Assembly (NCBI GenBank): GCA_003194525.1
Contig: NBIV01000210.1
Location: 62,001-126,000, forward strand
Direction: 5' to 3'
DNA from: Gracilariopsis chorda
Taxonomy: Eukaryota; Rhodophyta; Florideophyceae; Gracilariales; Gracilariaceae
Length of the DNA stretch: 64,000 nt
Part shown: positions 19,405 to 28,894 of the stretch, piece after piece
Numbering within the stretch: position 1 is the first letter of the stretch
Layout: each line of letters starts with the position of its first letter
Program-made: the position numbers and the translations under genes
The notes under the pieces: generated by a model
What the model saw: the letters and a program-made list of their open reading frames with translations, nothing else
The model's database searches: none
What the model was told of the DNA's origin: nothing

Positions 19405-21660
19405 ATGCCACTGCGCCTAGCGCTCATCGACAACTACGATTCGTACACCTACAATCTTGCCCATCTCCTCGCCACAGCCAACGCCGCTCATCCCCCGATC
19501 GTGTTCCGCAGCGACGAATACCCCAGCTTAGCTGATTTGCTCGCTGATCACGGCCAATTCGATGCATTCATCCTCTCTCCGGGTCCCGGTACCCCTGTCA
19601 ATCCTCGCGATTTCCCCCCGCTACAGCGCGAGATTCTCGCGCAGAGCATTCCTACCCTAGCTGTTTGTCTAGGACATCAGGCGCTGTGCTACCTATACGG
19701 CGCCAATGTAATCCACGCTCCGCACGGCCCGAGACATGGTGTCGTGTCGCAAGTGTTAAAGAGTGCCGATGAATGTGCTCTCTTTCGTTCTATTCCCGAT
19801 TCGTTTAAAGTCGTGCGATACCACAGTTTGTGCGTTCAACCGTCTTCGCTTCCAGAATGCATAATTCCAACCCTGTGGACTCGTGACTGTAACACCCCCG
19901 TCCTAATGGCCGTTAGACATGTCAAAAAGCCTTTATTTGGTCTTCAGTTCCACCCGGAGTCCGTCGCCACAGAGCACGGACCCACTATCGCCCAAAACTT
20001 CCTGACCGTGGCCTCTTCGCTTCGTTCCACGCAGCATGTGCCGCGCCCAGTTTCTCATCCGTGCACACAGTGCACCCCTACTTTTCGCACTTTGGTGCGC
20101 AGTGTTCCTCTTTCTGCGTCGCCTCTACTTGTGTTCACAGCTCTTTACGCCGATCAAAAGAACTCTTTTTGGCTTGACAGCAGCACGCATACCGCACCGC
20201 TTTCCCGATGTTCCTCTCCAGAGCCTGACCAAGAGCAGTCAGAGCCACTGGAAACACAGCCAGCCCGCTTTTCGCTCATGGGCGCATGCGATGGTCCGCT
20301 TTCCGAACTAGTGACCTACAACGTATCGAAACGCCAGACGACGGTACGAACGCAACAGGAAACACATAACTACAACATATCCATTTTTGATTACTTAAAG
20401 AAACAGCTTAAAAGAAGATACGCCCATCAAAATCCCGATGTACCCGTAGAGATGAATGGCGGATATGTCGGATTTTTCGGATACGAAACTAAACGCGATG
20501 TTGATGACGTTATACACAACACACATGTATCCTCTCTACCAGATGCGTGGTTCATTTTTGCCGATCGTTTTCTCGTGTTTGACCACTTGCAAGACAGACT
20601 GTTCCTCGTTGCGCTTGCCAGAAATAACTGCCTTCATGATTACCGTCAAGCGAATTCTTGGTTCGAGCACGTTCGATCAATTTTGGATAGCCTAGGCTGT
20701 TGTACATCCTTGTTCGACAAACATCGTCAGGCTTCCGACGTTAGCCGACCTCCGCTGTGTTTTGTTCCTGAGCGAAGTCGCAGCGAGTATCTGTCCGATA
20801 TTCGAAAATCACTTCGTTACATTCATGATGGGGATAGCTATGAGATCTGTCTCACCAACCGATTACGCACCTCTCTGCCACCCGATTGCAAACCAGATCC
20901 TTTGGAATTATATAGCGCTTTGCGTCTGGTTAACCCGTCGCCGTATTCCGCCTTCTTACGATTAGATGCTGACAATGCGGTTTGCTGCAGCTCACCTGAA
21001 CGGTACTTGCATATATCTTCATCTGGTCTAGTTGAGTCAAAGCCTATCAAGGGGACGCTTCCGAGAGGACGGTCGTTCGAAGAAGATGCTCGACTTCGAA
21101 ACCAGCTGAAAGAATCGCCCAAAGATCGTAGCGAGAATCTCATGATCGTCGACCTCGTCAGAAATGACCTCAGCCGTATATGTGAAGTGGGATCCGTCAC
21201 AGTACCCAAGCTGATGCGTGTCGAATCATACGCAACTGTGCATCAACTCGTTAGTACTGTCAGAGGAACACTTGCATCGTCCACCGATGCCATTGACTGC
21301 GTGCGCGGCGCATACCCAATGGGGTCTATGACAGGCGCACCGAAAGTAAGGACGATGGACATTATAGATCGTCTCGAGACCTCTGCGCGGGGAGTATACT
21401 CCGGGAGTATAGGATATCTCAGCGTAAGTGGGGCTGTGGACTTGAATGTTGTCATCAGGACAGCAGTTCTTACTGGCTTCAAGATTGAAGTTGGAGTTGG
21501 CGGTGCTATTGTTGCCATGAGCAATCCGGAAGATGAGTATGACGAAGCAATTTTGAAAGGGTCTGCCATAATGAAAGCAGTGGCCCTCCAAGTCACAGGA
21601 AGCAGTGATGTTATCGTTGTTCACGAACCCGAATGCTGCACGAAACTAGAAACAACATGA
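19405..21660 (+). CDS. ADCS: Aminodeoxychorismate synthase (PabA-PabB fusion)
   Basis: A 751-aa bifunctional enzyme that makes 4-amino-4-deoxychorismate from chorismate and glutamine, the first step towards p-aminobenzoate and folate. Residues 1-210 are a class I glutamine amidotransferase: the DNYDSYTYNL start, the LSPGPGTP loop, the nucleophile C88 in VCLGHQ, and His183/Glu185 in QFHPES. A linker follows. The chorismate-binding PabB part has SPERYL, the PIKGT motif with K549 (the lysine that separates PabB from anthranilate synthase, which has Ala there), ENLMIVDLVRNDL and GSMTGAPK. The fusion is usual in plants, fungi and apicomplexans. There is no transit peptide: translation begins directly at the amidotransferase, so a cytosolic enzyme is suggested, unlike plant plastid ADCS. 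Confidence 0.95.
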   Translation: MPLRLALIDNYDSYTYNLAHLLATANAAHPPIVFRSDEYPSLADLLADHGQFDAFILSPGPGTPVNPRDFPPLQREILAQSIPTLAVCLGHQALCYLYGANVIHAPHGPRHGVVSQVLKSADECALFRSIPDSFKVVRYHSLCVQPSSLPECIIPTLWTRDCNTPVLMAVRHVKKPLFGLQFHPESVATEHGPTIAQNFLTVASSLRSTQHVPRPVSHPCTQCTPTFRTLVRSVPLSASPLLVFTALYADQKNSFWLDSSTHTAPLSRCSSPEPDQEQSEPLETQPARFSLMGACDGPLSELVTYNVSKRQTTVRTQQETHNYNISIFDYLKKQLKRRYAHQNPDVPVEMNGGYVGFFGYETKRDVDDVIHNTHVSSLPDAWFIFADRFLVFDHLQDRLFLVALARNNCLHDYRQANSWFEHVRSILDSLGCCTSLFDKHRQASDVSRPPLCFVPERSRSEYLSDIRKSLRYIHDGDSYEICLTNRLRTSLPPDCKPDPLELYSALRLVNPSPYSAFLRLDADNAVCCSSPERYLHISSSGLVESKPIKGTLPRGRSFEEDARLRNQLKESPKDRSENLMIVDLVRNDLSRICEVGSVTVPKLMRVESYATVHQLVSTVRGTLASSTDAIDCVRGAYPMGSMTGAPKVRTMDIIDRLETSARGVYSGSIGYLSVSGAVDLNVVIRTAVLTGFKIEVGVGGAIVAMSNPEDEYDEAILKGSAIMKAVALQVTGSSDVIVVHEPECCTKLETT

Positions 21661-22193
21661 ACTGGGCTACCCCTGGACTAGCTTGACAAACTGAATTCAT
21701 GGAGGTCTAAAGGAGTCTCATCGAACCTCAGTATGCATGTATAGGGCCCTTAGACATGGCACCAAGTGCCGTTCATTGCGACAATCGCACTTCCTGTTTA
21801 TCTTGCTATTGTCACCTGTTGTTCTCTGTGGCAAGTAACGCGGACAGTTGATACCTTCAGTAGACATCGCTTCGCCGCTTCCGACTCAAGAGGTTTTGTT
21901 GGGTCAACGCCGTGAGTGCTACGATTACCGTCGGTGCATGGCACTCCGACTTGTATTTCTAGGAAGGACGCGAAGTAAGACATCAATTCGACACAGCGGG
22001 GATAGGGCAGTAAGGACTTCCTTTCCAGTCTTTGAGACTTTATGAGGAAACAAGTTTGAATCGTTTTGAGCTGTACAATAAGTTACAGTTAACAATGTGC
22101 ACCCTTGTACTTGTATCTCACATCCAGCTTCAATACCAAGTTGCGAAGCACAAAATGGTCATCATCCTAAACATGCATTTTTACGCTTCTGTG
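21661..22193. other. 3' flanks of convergent genes
   Basis: This 533-bp space lies between ADC synthase and the convergent DONSON gene. Nothing coding is supported. Confidence 0.45.
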
Positions 22194-23690
22194 CTATTCC
22201 ACGGCGCGTGTATATAGGGAGAAGTTGCGAGAACCCGCTGCTGCAACTATTCGAGACAAGACGCGACGTCCTTGAACACGAGTTGACGGTGGCTGATAAC
22301 TATTACCGGATGCGATGTTGTTCAATTGACCAATCAAGTGCTCAGATACGTTTAACATCTCCGACCTGGGTTCCGTCTTGAGCTGAACAGAGTAATCATG
22401 GTCCTGAGTTGCGACGAACGCTTTGCAGATAGCGGTGAGTTGTCTCGGAGTAAGCAAACCATTAACCTTCACCGAGTATCGTAGTCTGGTAGGCCCGCCG
22501 TGCGAATCGATAACGTTTGTTTCGTCTACATCTGTGACTTGCGCCGACATAGCAGTACCTCCTCTGAAGGGTTTATCACATAGCAATATTGGGACATCTG
22601 TAGCATTGGAAATCTTGTGACCGACGGCTAAGGCAAAGTTATAAACGGCTTGAACTGCAAGTACTCCCTCGGCAACCACGCAGGGGTCTGTTTCACCTCC
22701 TGTTCGATCAGAGCCGTGTTCTATCTTGAACGGAACAGCATAGTCTGACAATAATGAACGCAGTCCAGGGGAGCCCTTTGCAAAACATGCACGCAGGGTG
22801 AGCTCGGTTGTGGAATGTGAATGGGTGCCTCTTCGATGATGACTGCGACCGTTTCGAACGGGGCGAGGTTGGTTATGAACAACGGCGTGACTAAATAGAA
22901 GTGCGGTAGACGGAAGAATAACGTAAAAGTGATCAATATGGCCTCGCTTGTAGCCGAAAAACAGGGATTGAAGCGCACTTTGCCACAGGCGTAGACGTTC
23001 CATGGCAACGTGGGTTGCTTCTTGTAGAGCAGAATCTGGTGTTGCTCTGCTGGTCGGGTTGAAGACAGACTGCCATCGTCGTGATATGACCGGGGGTAAT
23101 GTGGTACAGGGGTATCGAAAATGGAGCAAGGCGCGGTAGAATAGCCGTTTTGCGCGTATGAAAGGTTCGGAAGGCGGATGAGAGTGTGCAACGGCGTCAG
23201 TGCCAAGCGGGGGTTTGGTTGGTTCGGCGTCTACGAGCGCATCGACATCGGAAAGCAAGTCGCGGAGGGCTTCGTATTCCTCAGCTTGGCCACGAATTGT
23301 GGTCCAGGCCAAGGACCTTGATGAGATGACGGTGATGGCGGTCTTGATGGAGAGGTCGAGCGGGAGATGTTCGTTAGAGGGTTCCTGGAGGTCTGGTGCG
23401 GAGGGTGGAGCAGGTTGATGCGAATGTGTTGAATTTTGTCTGGATTCGGATGGGAGGTTATCAAGGGTGTTTGCCAGGACGGACCAGGCGTCACTCGGGG
23501 CATTGTCGCCTAGAACTTGCTCTGCGCGCGAGGAGGAGCGGCCTAACAGATCGACGAGGGTGCGAGGACGGGAGTTTTCGTCTTGTGGAGCGGGGCGAGA
23601 GCGCGTTTGTCGAGGGGGTGGAGGCGGTCTTTTCGCGCTGATGGGTTGAGTACGCGGCCGTTTACGAGGGGGTGACATGGTTCCGCACAT
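22194..23690 (-). CDS. DONSON: DONSON/Humpty-dumpty replication protein
   Basis: A 498-aa homologue of DONSON, which helps load and stabilise the CMG helicase at replication forks in the nucleus. The N-terminal 170 residues are basic and Pro/Ser-rich and probably disordered (PPRKRPRTQ could be a nuclear signal). The conserved core is clear: LWQSALQSLFFGYKRGHIDHFYV, then TALLFSHA, ELTLRACFAKGSPGLRSLL, VLAVQAVYNFAL and DKPFRGGTAMSAQV. These match the order of DONSON family blocks (known as 'W..A..SLYF..R....PYFYV' and 'L.SP..FR.A'). The first ATG in frame is 23690; a second at 23678 is equally possible. Confidence 0.85.
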   Translation of the reverse strand: MCGTMSPPRKRPRTQPISAKRPPPPPRQTRSRPAPQDENSRPRTLVDLLGRSSSRAEQVLGDNAPSDAWSVLANTLDNLPSESRQNSTHSHQPAPPSAPDLQEPSNEHLPLDLSIKTAITVISSRSLAWTTIRGQAEEYEALRDLLSDVDALVDAEPTKPPLGTDAVAHSHPPSEPFIRAKRLFYRALLHFRYPCTTLPPVISRRWQSVFNPTSRATPDSALQEATHVAMERLRLWQSALQSLFFGYKRGHIDHFYVILPSTALLFSHAVVHNQPRPVRNGRSHHRRGTHSHSTTELTLRACFAKGSPGLRSLLSDYAVPFKIEHGSDRTGGETDPCVVAEGVLAVQAVYNFALAVGHKISNATDVPILLCDKPFRGGTAMSAQVTDVDETNVIDSHGGPTRLRYSVKVNGLLTPRQLTAICKAFVATQDHDYSVQLKTEPRSEMLNVSEHLIGQLNNIASGNSYQPPSTRVQGRRVLSRIVAAAGSRNFSLYTRAVE

Positions 23691-24286
23691 GGATTTTGTA
23701 GAGCGGGACAGGGGGGCTTGGTTTGGTATTGTCGGATGTGGTGAAATGACGGGCGGGTGAGATGTGTGTTGCAAGTTAGGAAGAGTTGGAAATGAGAAAG
23801 AAAGGTAGCGTTTGTTTGTGGGAGCGGTTATGAATGGAATCTTGTGACATGATCGGGAGGGGTGCGAAGAACGTACCGGCTGGATCGCATCGCGGGCATT
23901 CGAGTTTGCGCGGAGATGTGGCTGCCGATTGAAATGGAGGGGGACAGTAATTTTGGAGAGCTAAAGTTTGCATGATGCGAAATGATACGCCACGCTTTCA
24001 AACGTTCGATTTCAAAAAAAAACACGCACATGACGCCCCGAGTTGGGACGCGGGAGCGACGGCGTGGCACTATTCAGTGCATTAAACAACGTTGGGAAGG
24101 GAGACTGATTTGGGTTGTTGCACCTTTCATACTGCGGTAGCGGTGGCGGTTCACAACTGCATCTGTCTGTCGTGATAACTCGAGGGAGAATGCATTATCT
24201 GCATCAAGCGTATCTAGAACGCTTTGACGATGAGGAGAATTGTAACCCTCTACCATCGCTGAAGGATTAACGGGTTGGCGTGGCTA
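23691..24286. other. DONSON upstream flank to the transposon
   Basis: About 600 bp without a gene. It is half of the original divergent spacer between DONSON and eIF4E, now split by the Tc1 insertion at the TA at 24285-24286. Confidence 0.5.
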
Positions 24287-24317
24287 CAGTGCGCGAAATC
24301 TCTATACGACACCCCCC
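24287..24317 (+). repeat. Left terminal inverted repeat of Tc1-like element
   Basis: Begins CAGTGCGCGAAATCTC and ends in six C. Identical in reverse complement to 25808-25838. Confidence 0.95.
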
Positions 24318-24465
24318 TAAAATGACAACAAAGAGCTTTCTGTAAACATTACAAGCTTGAAACTTTGTCCAGTTCCTCTACATCTGGAATCAAATAAATG
24401 GACACACTTTCAAATAAAACAGGCAAACACAAACTTACTTTACTTTAAAAAGGCTACCTGAGACA

Positions 24466-24484
24466 GCGCAATCCCTATACGACA
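24466..24484 (+). repeat. Inner direct repeat, left end
   Basis: Matches the inner right motif at all but one position and shares its 3' half with the outer repeat. Probably an inner transposase binding site. Confidence 0.8.
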
Positions 24485-24524
24485 GGTGTGCACGTAGCAA
24501 CGTTTCGAACATCAAGGAACAAAT

Positions 24525-25523
24525 CTAGTAGTCTGTTTTCATTCCCTGTCTCTCTAAGACAGTAGCACAACGCTTTGTCATGCTTTTGACAAGATTGTAG
24601 CACGTGACACGATCAATTTTGTCCCATTCTGACAAAATGCATTCTGTAAGCTCAACAACAGTATCAAACTGTTTTGCATTAGCATAAACTCGCCTAGCCA
24701 GAATTCCCCAAAGATTCTCAATCGGATTGAGATCAGGACTACGTGCTGGCCACTCCATAACATCCACATTGTTAGTCTCAAACCAGTCCTTAGTAAACTT
24801 AGAAGTATGAATTGCTGCATTGTCTTGCTGAAAAATCCATCCTGTCCCGCAAACAGTTTGCGAATAAGGTAGCAAATAGTTTTTCAAGGTTTCAACATAC
24901 TTCTTAGAGTCCTGATTGCCAAGTAACACAGCTAGTTTGCTGACACCTTTTTCAGAAAAAGCTCCCCAAACCATCACTCCACCACCACCTTTCTGTCTCT
25001 TCGACATCACCCGTTCTTCCTTCCTCATATCATGCCAGTAGTAAGCAAAACCATCAGGACCATCCAAGTTGAATTTTTTTTCATCGGAAAACACAACACG
25101 GCCCCATTCTCCAAGTGACCACGCATGCCTTTTCCGAGCCCAATTCAAACGGTTTGTTTTGTGAATGTCGGTTAGAGGAGGAGCCTGTTTCACCTTTTTA
25201 TATTTAAGGTGTTCCTCTGCAGAGAGTATCTGTTGGACTCTACGTTTTGATATAGGCAATTGGAGTGCGACTTTTAGCTGGGACGCAGTTTGTTCGCCCT
25301 TCGATGCTTCACGAACCAGCAGTCGTCGAGCTGCTGGGGTTATTTTTCCCTTCTTGTTGGTGGGTTTTTTAGTCCCATATCCTTTGGTATTGTCTAAGTA
25401 CCGCTTGACGACATCTCGGCTACGCTTCACTTCACGTGATATGGCGGAAATTGACCATCCTGTCTTCCTGAATGCTTCAATTTGGCCTTTTTCCTTCTCC
25501 GACAAATAAGTGCCGCGTGGCAT
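24525..25523 (-). CDS. Tc1/mariner transposase (DD34E)
   Basis: A full-length transposase of 332 aa that should cut and paste its element at TA sites. Residues 1-110 form the paired helix-turn-helix DNA-binding region (EKEKGQIEAFRKTGWS, then ISREVKRSRDVVKRYL). The catalytic triad is complete: Asp in VFSDEKKF, Asp in QQDNAAIH and Glu in NPIENLW. The last two are separated by 34 residues, the Tc1 spacing. GGGGVMVWGAF and ARSPDLNPIE are the other family blocks. No stop or frameshift is present, so it may still be active. Confidence 0.95.
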   Translation of the reverse strand: MPRGTYLSEKEKGQIEAFRKTGWSISAISREVKRSRDVVKRYLDNTKGYGTKKPTNKKGKITPAARRLLVREASKGEQTASQLKVALQLPISKRRVQQILSAEEHLKYKKVKQAPPLTDIHKTNRLNWARKRHAWSLGEWGRVVFSDEKKFNLDGPDGFAYYWHDMRKEERVMSKRQKGGGGVMVWGAFSEKGVSKLAVLLGNQDSKKYVETLKNYLLPYSQTVCGTGWIFQQDNAAIHTSKFTKDWFETNNVDVMEWPARSPDLNPIENLWGILARRVYANAKQFDTVVELTECILSEWDKIDRVTCYNLVKSMTKRCATVLERQGMKTDY

Positions 25524-25639
25524 GTTTTTTTTAAAGAAAATGTGGATGGATAGAAAGAAGGAAGTGTGTAGAAAGCAATGGAATGTGTAGAAAGACTACG
25601 CTACTAGTAGCACTACTGCAAGATATATATTCTTTATTA

Positions 25640-25658
25640 TGTCGTATAGGGGTTGCGC
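25640..25658 (-). repeat. Inner direct repeat, right end
   Basis: The reverse complement matches the inner left motif with one difference. It lies 176 bp inside the outer repeat, mirroring the left end. Confidence 0.8.
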
Positions 25659-25807
25659 GGCTTTTGGTAGCCGTTTTGAAATGAAAGGTTGTGTAACAGA
25701 TTGTTTTATTGTTTTTCTATCTCGTTCAGTACTGTTCTATGTAACGAATAGATTAGTAAAAGTTTACACCTCGTGAGACATTACATAAAGCCGTTGCTTT
25801 TAAATCG

Positions 25808-25838
25808 GGGGGGTGTCGTATAGAGATTTCGCGCACTG
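25808..25838 (-). repeat. Right terminal inverted repeat of Tc1-like element
   Basis: Reverse complement of the left terminal repeat, followed by the TA duplication at 25839-25840. One extra G (25807) sits just inside. Confidence 0.95.
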
Positions 25839-26136
25839 TAGCGCCCTGCTTGCTCTGCAGCACATGCGCAATGATGACAGCGCTTGCAGCTCTCAACACA
25901 GTACTGTAGAAATGTGCAAGCGCATTGGCACAAACCTAACAAAAAGTTGAAAAAATAAACAGCCGCTATGTAAGCGCACACCACTGAGCCCGTGACTTCC
26001 AAATCGCCCTTCAAACGTCGTCGACCACTCCACACGGTCTCCGCCGTACAACGCCCCCAGCAAACTGCCCAGCCCGTCTCGTTAAGCGCTTTGCATTTAC
26101 CAACAACACGCCCGCTTTCTTCTAATCTCCAACTAC

Positions 26137-26814
26137 ATGGCCGAAGAACAGACACAAAACGAATCCGTTTCGCATCCACTGCAGTTTAAGTGGACGCTTT
26201 GGCACGACTTTCCCAGTCCGAGGACCAGGAACGCCTCCTACGCAGCAAATCTTCGTCCCATCGCCTCCTTCGACACCGTCGAAGAATTCTGGGCGTAAGT
26301 CATTCCCCAACACAAAACAGAAACGCATCAAGCATGCACAACAAACCACTAACCCGTGTCCAAAACCACACCCCACCCCAACAACAGTATTTTCAACAGT
26401 CTCAAAGAGCCGTCCCACCTGCAATCGCTACACACGTACAATCTGTTCAAATTTGGAATCGAGCCCAAGTGGGAAGATGCCCAAAACAAGGACGGTGGAG
26501 AATGGCGAGTAACATTCACCCCTTCCCAGCATAGTCCGCTAAACGACTGTTGGATAAACACTGTGCTAACCGTAATCGGCGAGGGATTCGGGCCCGAGGA
26601 AAGTGACGATATTGCCGGAGTCGTAATGAATCGCAAACGAGGAAACAATCGCGTTGCTATATGGACCAAGACCGCTGCCGATGAAAAACTGCAAAGGAGT
26701 ATTGGAACACGTTGGCGTGAAACTTCAGGAATTATTGCAGATCAACATTACCTTAGGTTTAAGGATCTTATTGGCACCAACAAGAGACCCAAGCCACATT
26801 ATACCGTTGAATAA
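26137..26814 (+). CDS. EIF4E: Translation initiation factor eIF4E (two exons)
   Basis: The exons are 26137-26294 and 26388-26814, with a 93-bp intron (gtaagt..acag). The spliced product is 194 aa. It binds the mRNA 5' cap and recruits eIF4G. The core is typical: FKWTLWHDFPSP, EEFWAIFN across the splice site, FKFGIEPKWEDAQNKDGGEW with the cap-stacking Trp, WINTVLTVIGE, and NRVAIWTKTA for the phosphate-contact region. The N-terminal extension is short (about 15 residues). The gene is divergent from DONSON, and a Tc1 element now ends about 300 bp upstream of its ATG. Confidence 0.95.
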
Positions 26815-27009
26815 TCTCATTTGTGTATCTTGCTGTTATGCATTTTTCTTTTCTCCGCTTGTACAAATGTTCCTACAACCGCGTCAACGTTGTGCCCTAT
26901 TTTTGTTTTGTTTTGTGCTCATGCGTGGGTTTTGCGTTGTTGATTGTGCAAAAACAAAACAAGTAAACACAGAAAGCAAGTATGTATGTACCTTTGTATG
27001 GCTGCATTG

Positions 27010-27975
27010 CTAGTCCGCGTCATCTGAATCGCCCCATGAATCGTCCGAATCAACGACGCCGATCGGTACGGTAGGATGAGCGTCGGCGTGGTGGTGATCG
27101 TCATCCTCGGCCGGACCGACCACTTTGGTGACAACTTCGCTAGTGGCTTCATGATGCGCACCCTCCTCCTGCGGAGCGGGGTCATCAGGTGTTACAGGTT
27201 GTTGAACAGGCTGTTGTTGAGCTTGGGTTTGAGGCTGTTGTTGAGGCTGTTGCTGGGGTTGTTGTTGTTCTGGCACAGCGGTAGGCAACGCAAGCGGGGG
27301 ACCATGCAAAGCAAGATCAATTCTGTGAGGATTATCGCGTTCCTCTCGTTTGAACTTGAGTTTCAGCTGCCGTCGATTTCGCGATGGAAACTCTCGTTGC
27401 ATGAGCAGAAAGTCGGTGCCGTACTTTTGAAGGCATTGAAAAAAACGGTCGGTTTCGCTTGCAAGCCATTTCGAAGAAGACTTGCGTTTGGAATAGGTGG
27501 CGGATGTAATGTGCTTCGTGTATTCGTGATTCTCAAATGTTGTTACGTTTCCGCTTTCGGCTTCTGCATTGGTTACTGAGCCGGCGCTTATGACTAGTGA
27601 CGCTCTGTCCACTACTATGTTGCCGTTTTCATCGAGGGTTAGCTGGGGGGCCACGACTGCGGCTTGCTCCTCCTGTTGTTGCGGGGACTGTGGCTGTTGT
27701 GGCTGCTGTTGTTGTGGTTGTGTTTGTTGTTGTTGCTGTTGTTGTTGCTGTTGAGAAGAAGGCTGCGACTGGTGTGTACGACGACGCTGACGACGCTCGA
27801 GATTGCGGCGGGCAGTAGAGGGCATGGGCTTTCCATTCTTGCGTTTTCGTATGTTTCGGATGACATCTTTGATAGTAATCTGGCCGCCGTTTGCAAGGCC
27901 GTTTGCATCGGAGTGAGGCAGCGTAGTGGTAGTGGTATCATCGTCATCATCGTCAGACAACGGCTTTTGATTCAT
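27010..27975 (-). CDS. BDP1: TFIIIB subunit B'' (BDP1)
   Basis: A 321-aa protein from the first ATG in frame (27975). The SANT domain reads KWLASETDRFFQCLQKYGTD, then FLLMQREFPSRNRRQLKLKFKREERDNP, which is the TFIIIB B'' type. An N-terminal TIKDVIRNIRKRKNG block matches another conserved B'' segment. Long Gln-rich runs lie on both sides, encoded by CAG/CAA mixtures. The tail is acidic (DSDDSWGDSDDAD). It acts with TBP and BRF in RNA polymerase III initiation. It is much shorter than animal BDP1, nearer the compact core seen in microbial eukaryotes. Confidence 0.9.
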   Translation of the reverse strand: MNQKPLSDDDDDDTTTTTLPHSDANGLANGGQITIKDVIRNIRKRKNGKPMPSTARRNLERRQRRRTHQSQPSSQQQQQQQQQQTQPQQQQPQQPQSPQQQEEQAAVVAPQLTLDENGNIVVDRASLVISAGSVTNAEAESGNVTTFENHEYTKHITSATYSKRKSSSKWLASETDRFFQCLQKYGTDFLLMQREFPSRNRRQLKLKFKREERDNPHRIDLALHGPPLALPTAVPEQQQPQQQPQQQPQTQAQQQPVQQPVTPDDPAPQEEGAHHEATSEVVTKVVGPAEDDDHHHADAHPTVPIGVVDSDDSWGDSDDAD

Positions 27976-28386
27976 GTTGAGCACCTAACGACCAGTCCTG
28001 TGTCATCAGCTGAACGCCGAACCGCAAGCAAGGCGCTCTGCGAAACGCAAGGTTAGGTGACGCCACGCACAGCTCAACTGCCAAAACAAAATTATTGCGC
28101 TGCTGTAAGCATCTATCAGCCAATCATATCGACGTGACGTGGTGGCCTAGCTGTAATGCGCGCGTCGCCGTCGACTACCCGTCCAGTTCACTTGCGCTAC
28201 GCAACTCACCTTGCGCTTCATCGCCCCCACGCCCATCCACGTCCCGATCTTCGCCTCCTGCGAAGCGCAAACCAGTAGCGCCGCGTACGCCCCGCTTACG
28301 TTCGCGTCGTCTCCCCGGGCGATCTACCGCTCTTTCGCTCCGTCCGCTCCTGCCGTCCGCGCTGTCTCCCGCCGCTGCCGAAAAAG
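27976..28386. promoter_or_regulatory. Upstream region of divergent BDP1 and RPL32 genes
   Basis: The two start codons are 518 bp apart. The RPL32 side contains the non-coding first exon ending at 28386. No clear TATA element. Confidence 0.4.
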
Positions 28387-28489
28387 GTGAGTTGTCATCT
28401 TCGTGAAAGCTTTCACATCGAAACACAAAGCGAAACAAAAAGAAGCGTTCTAACCGCGCGATAAACCCTCCCCTTCTTTCTGTTGTCAG
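28387..28489 (+). other. Probable 5' UTR intron of RPL32
   Basis: It begins gtgagt and ends ttgtcag, three bases before the RPL32 start codon, and is 103 bp long. The upstream exon has no matching coding sequence, so the intron most likely lies in the leader, which is common for ribosomal protein genes. Confidence 0.65.
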
Positions 28490-28492
28490 AAA

Positions 28493-28894
28493 ATGGCCAC
28501 GTCTCTCAACACCATCAAGTTGGTGAAGAAGCGTACGCGCAAGTTCAAAAGGCATCAATGCGACACCAAGATCCGCGTTGCGGAGTCATGGCGTCGACCG
28601 AAGGGAATTGATTCTCGTGTTCGTCGTAAGTGGCGTGGAAAAGTTTCCATGCCTAACATTGGGTACGGAACCAACAAGAAGACTCGCCACATGCTACCCA
28701 ACGGCTTTTTCAAATTCGTCGTTCATAACGTTAGTGAGCTGGAGGTACTCATGATGCACAACCGAGTGTTTTGCGCCGAGATTGGTCACGCCGTCTCGGC
28801 TAGAAAGCGTATTGCAATTCTTGATCGTGCCGCCCAATTGGATATCAGGGTTACCAATTCTAACGCTAGAGTCAAGGTTGAAGAGACTGAGTAA
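28493..28894 (+). CDS. RPL32: 60S ribosomal protein L32
   Basis: A 133-aa large-subunit ribosomal protein (eL32), full length for the family. It shows [16 protein letters not shown], then [20 protein letters not shown], the [19 protein letters not shown] core and the C-terminal [16 protein letters not shown]. Uniform basic composition. The coding part is intronless, with a probable intron just upstream of the ATG. Confidence 0.98.
   Translation: MATSLNTIKLVKKRTRKFKRHQCDTKIRVAESWRRPKGIDSRVRRKWRGKVSMPNIGYGTNKKTRHMLPNGFFKFVVHNVSELEVLMMHNRVFCAEIGHAVSARKRIAILDRAAQLDIRVTNSNARVKVEETE

Larger units (their letters stand above)
24287..25838. mobile_element. Intact Tc1-like DNA transposon with IR/DR ends
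   Basis: A complete 1,552-bp element flanked by the TA target duplication (24285-24286 and 25839-25840). The terminal inverted repeats are 24287-24317 and 25808-25838, identical over 31 bp. Inside each end, about 175 bp inward, is a second related motif (24466-24484 and 25640-25658) sharing CCCTATACGACA with the outer CTATACGACA. This gives two direct repeats per end, the IR/DR layout known from Sleeping Beauty-type elements. One uninterrupted transposase gene lies between them. Near-perfect ends and an intact gene point to recent insertion. Confidence 0.95.
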
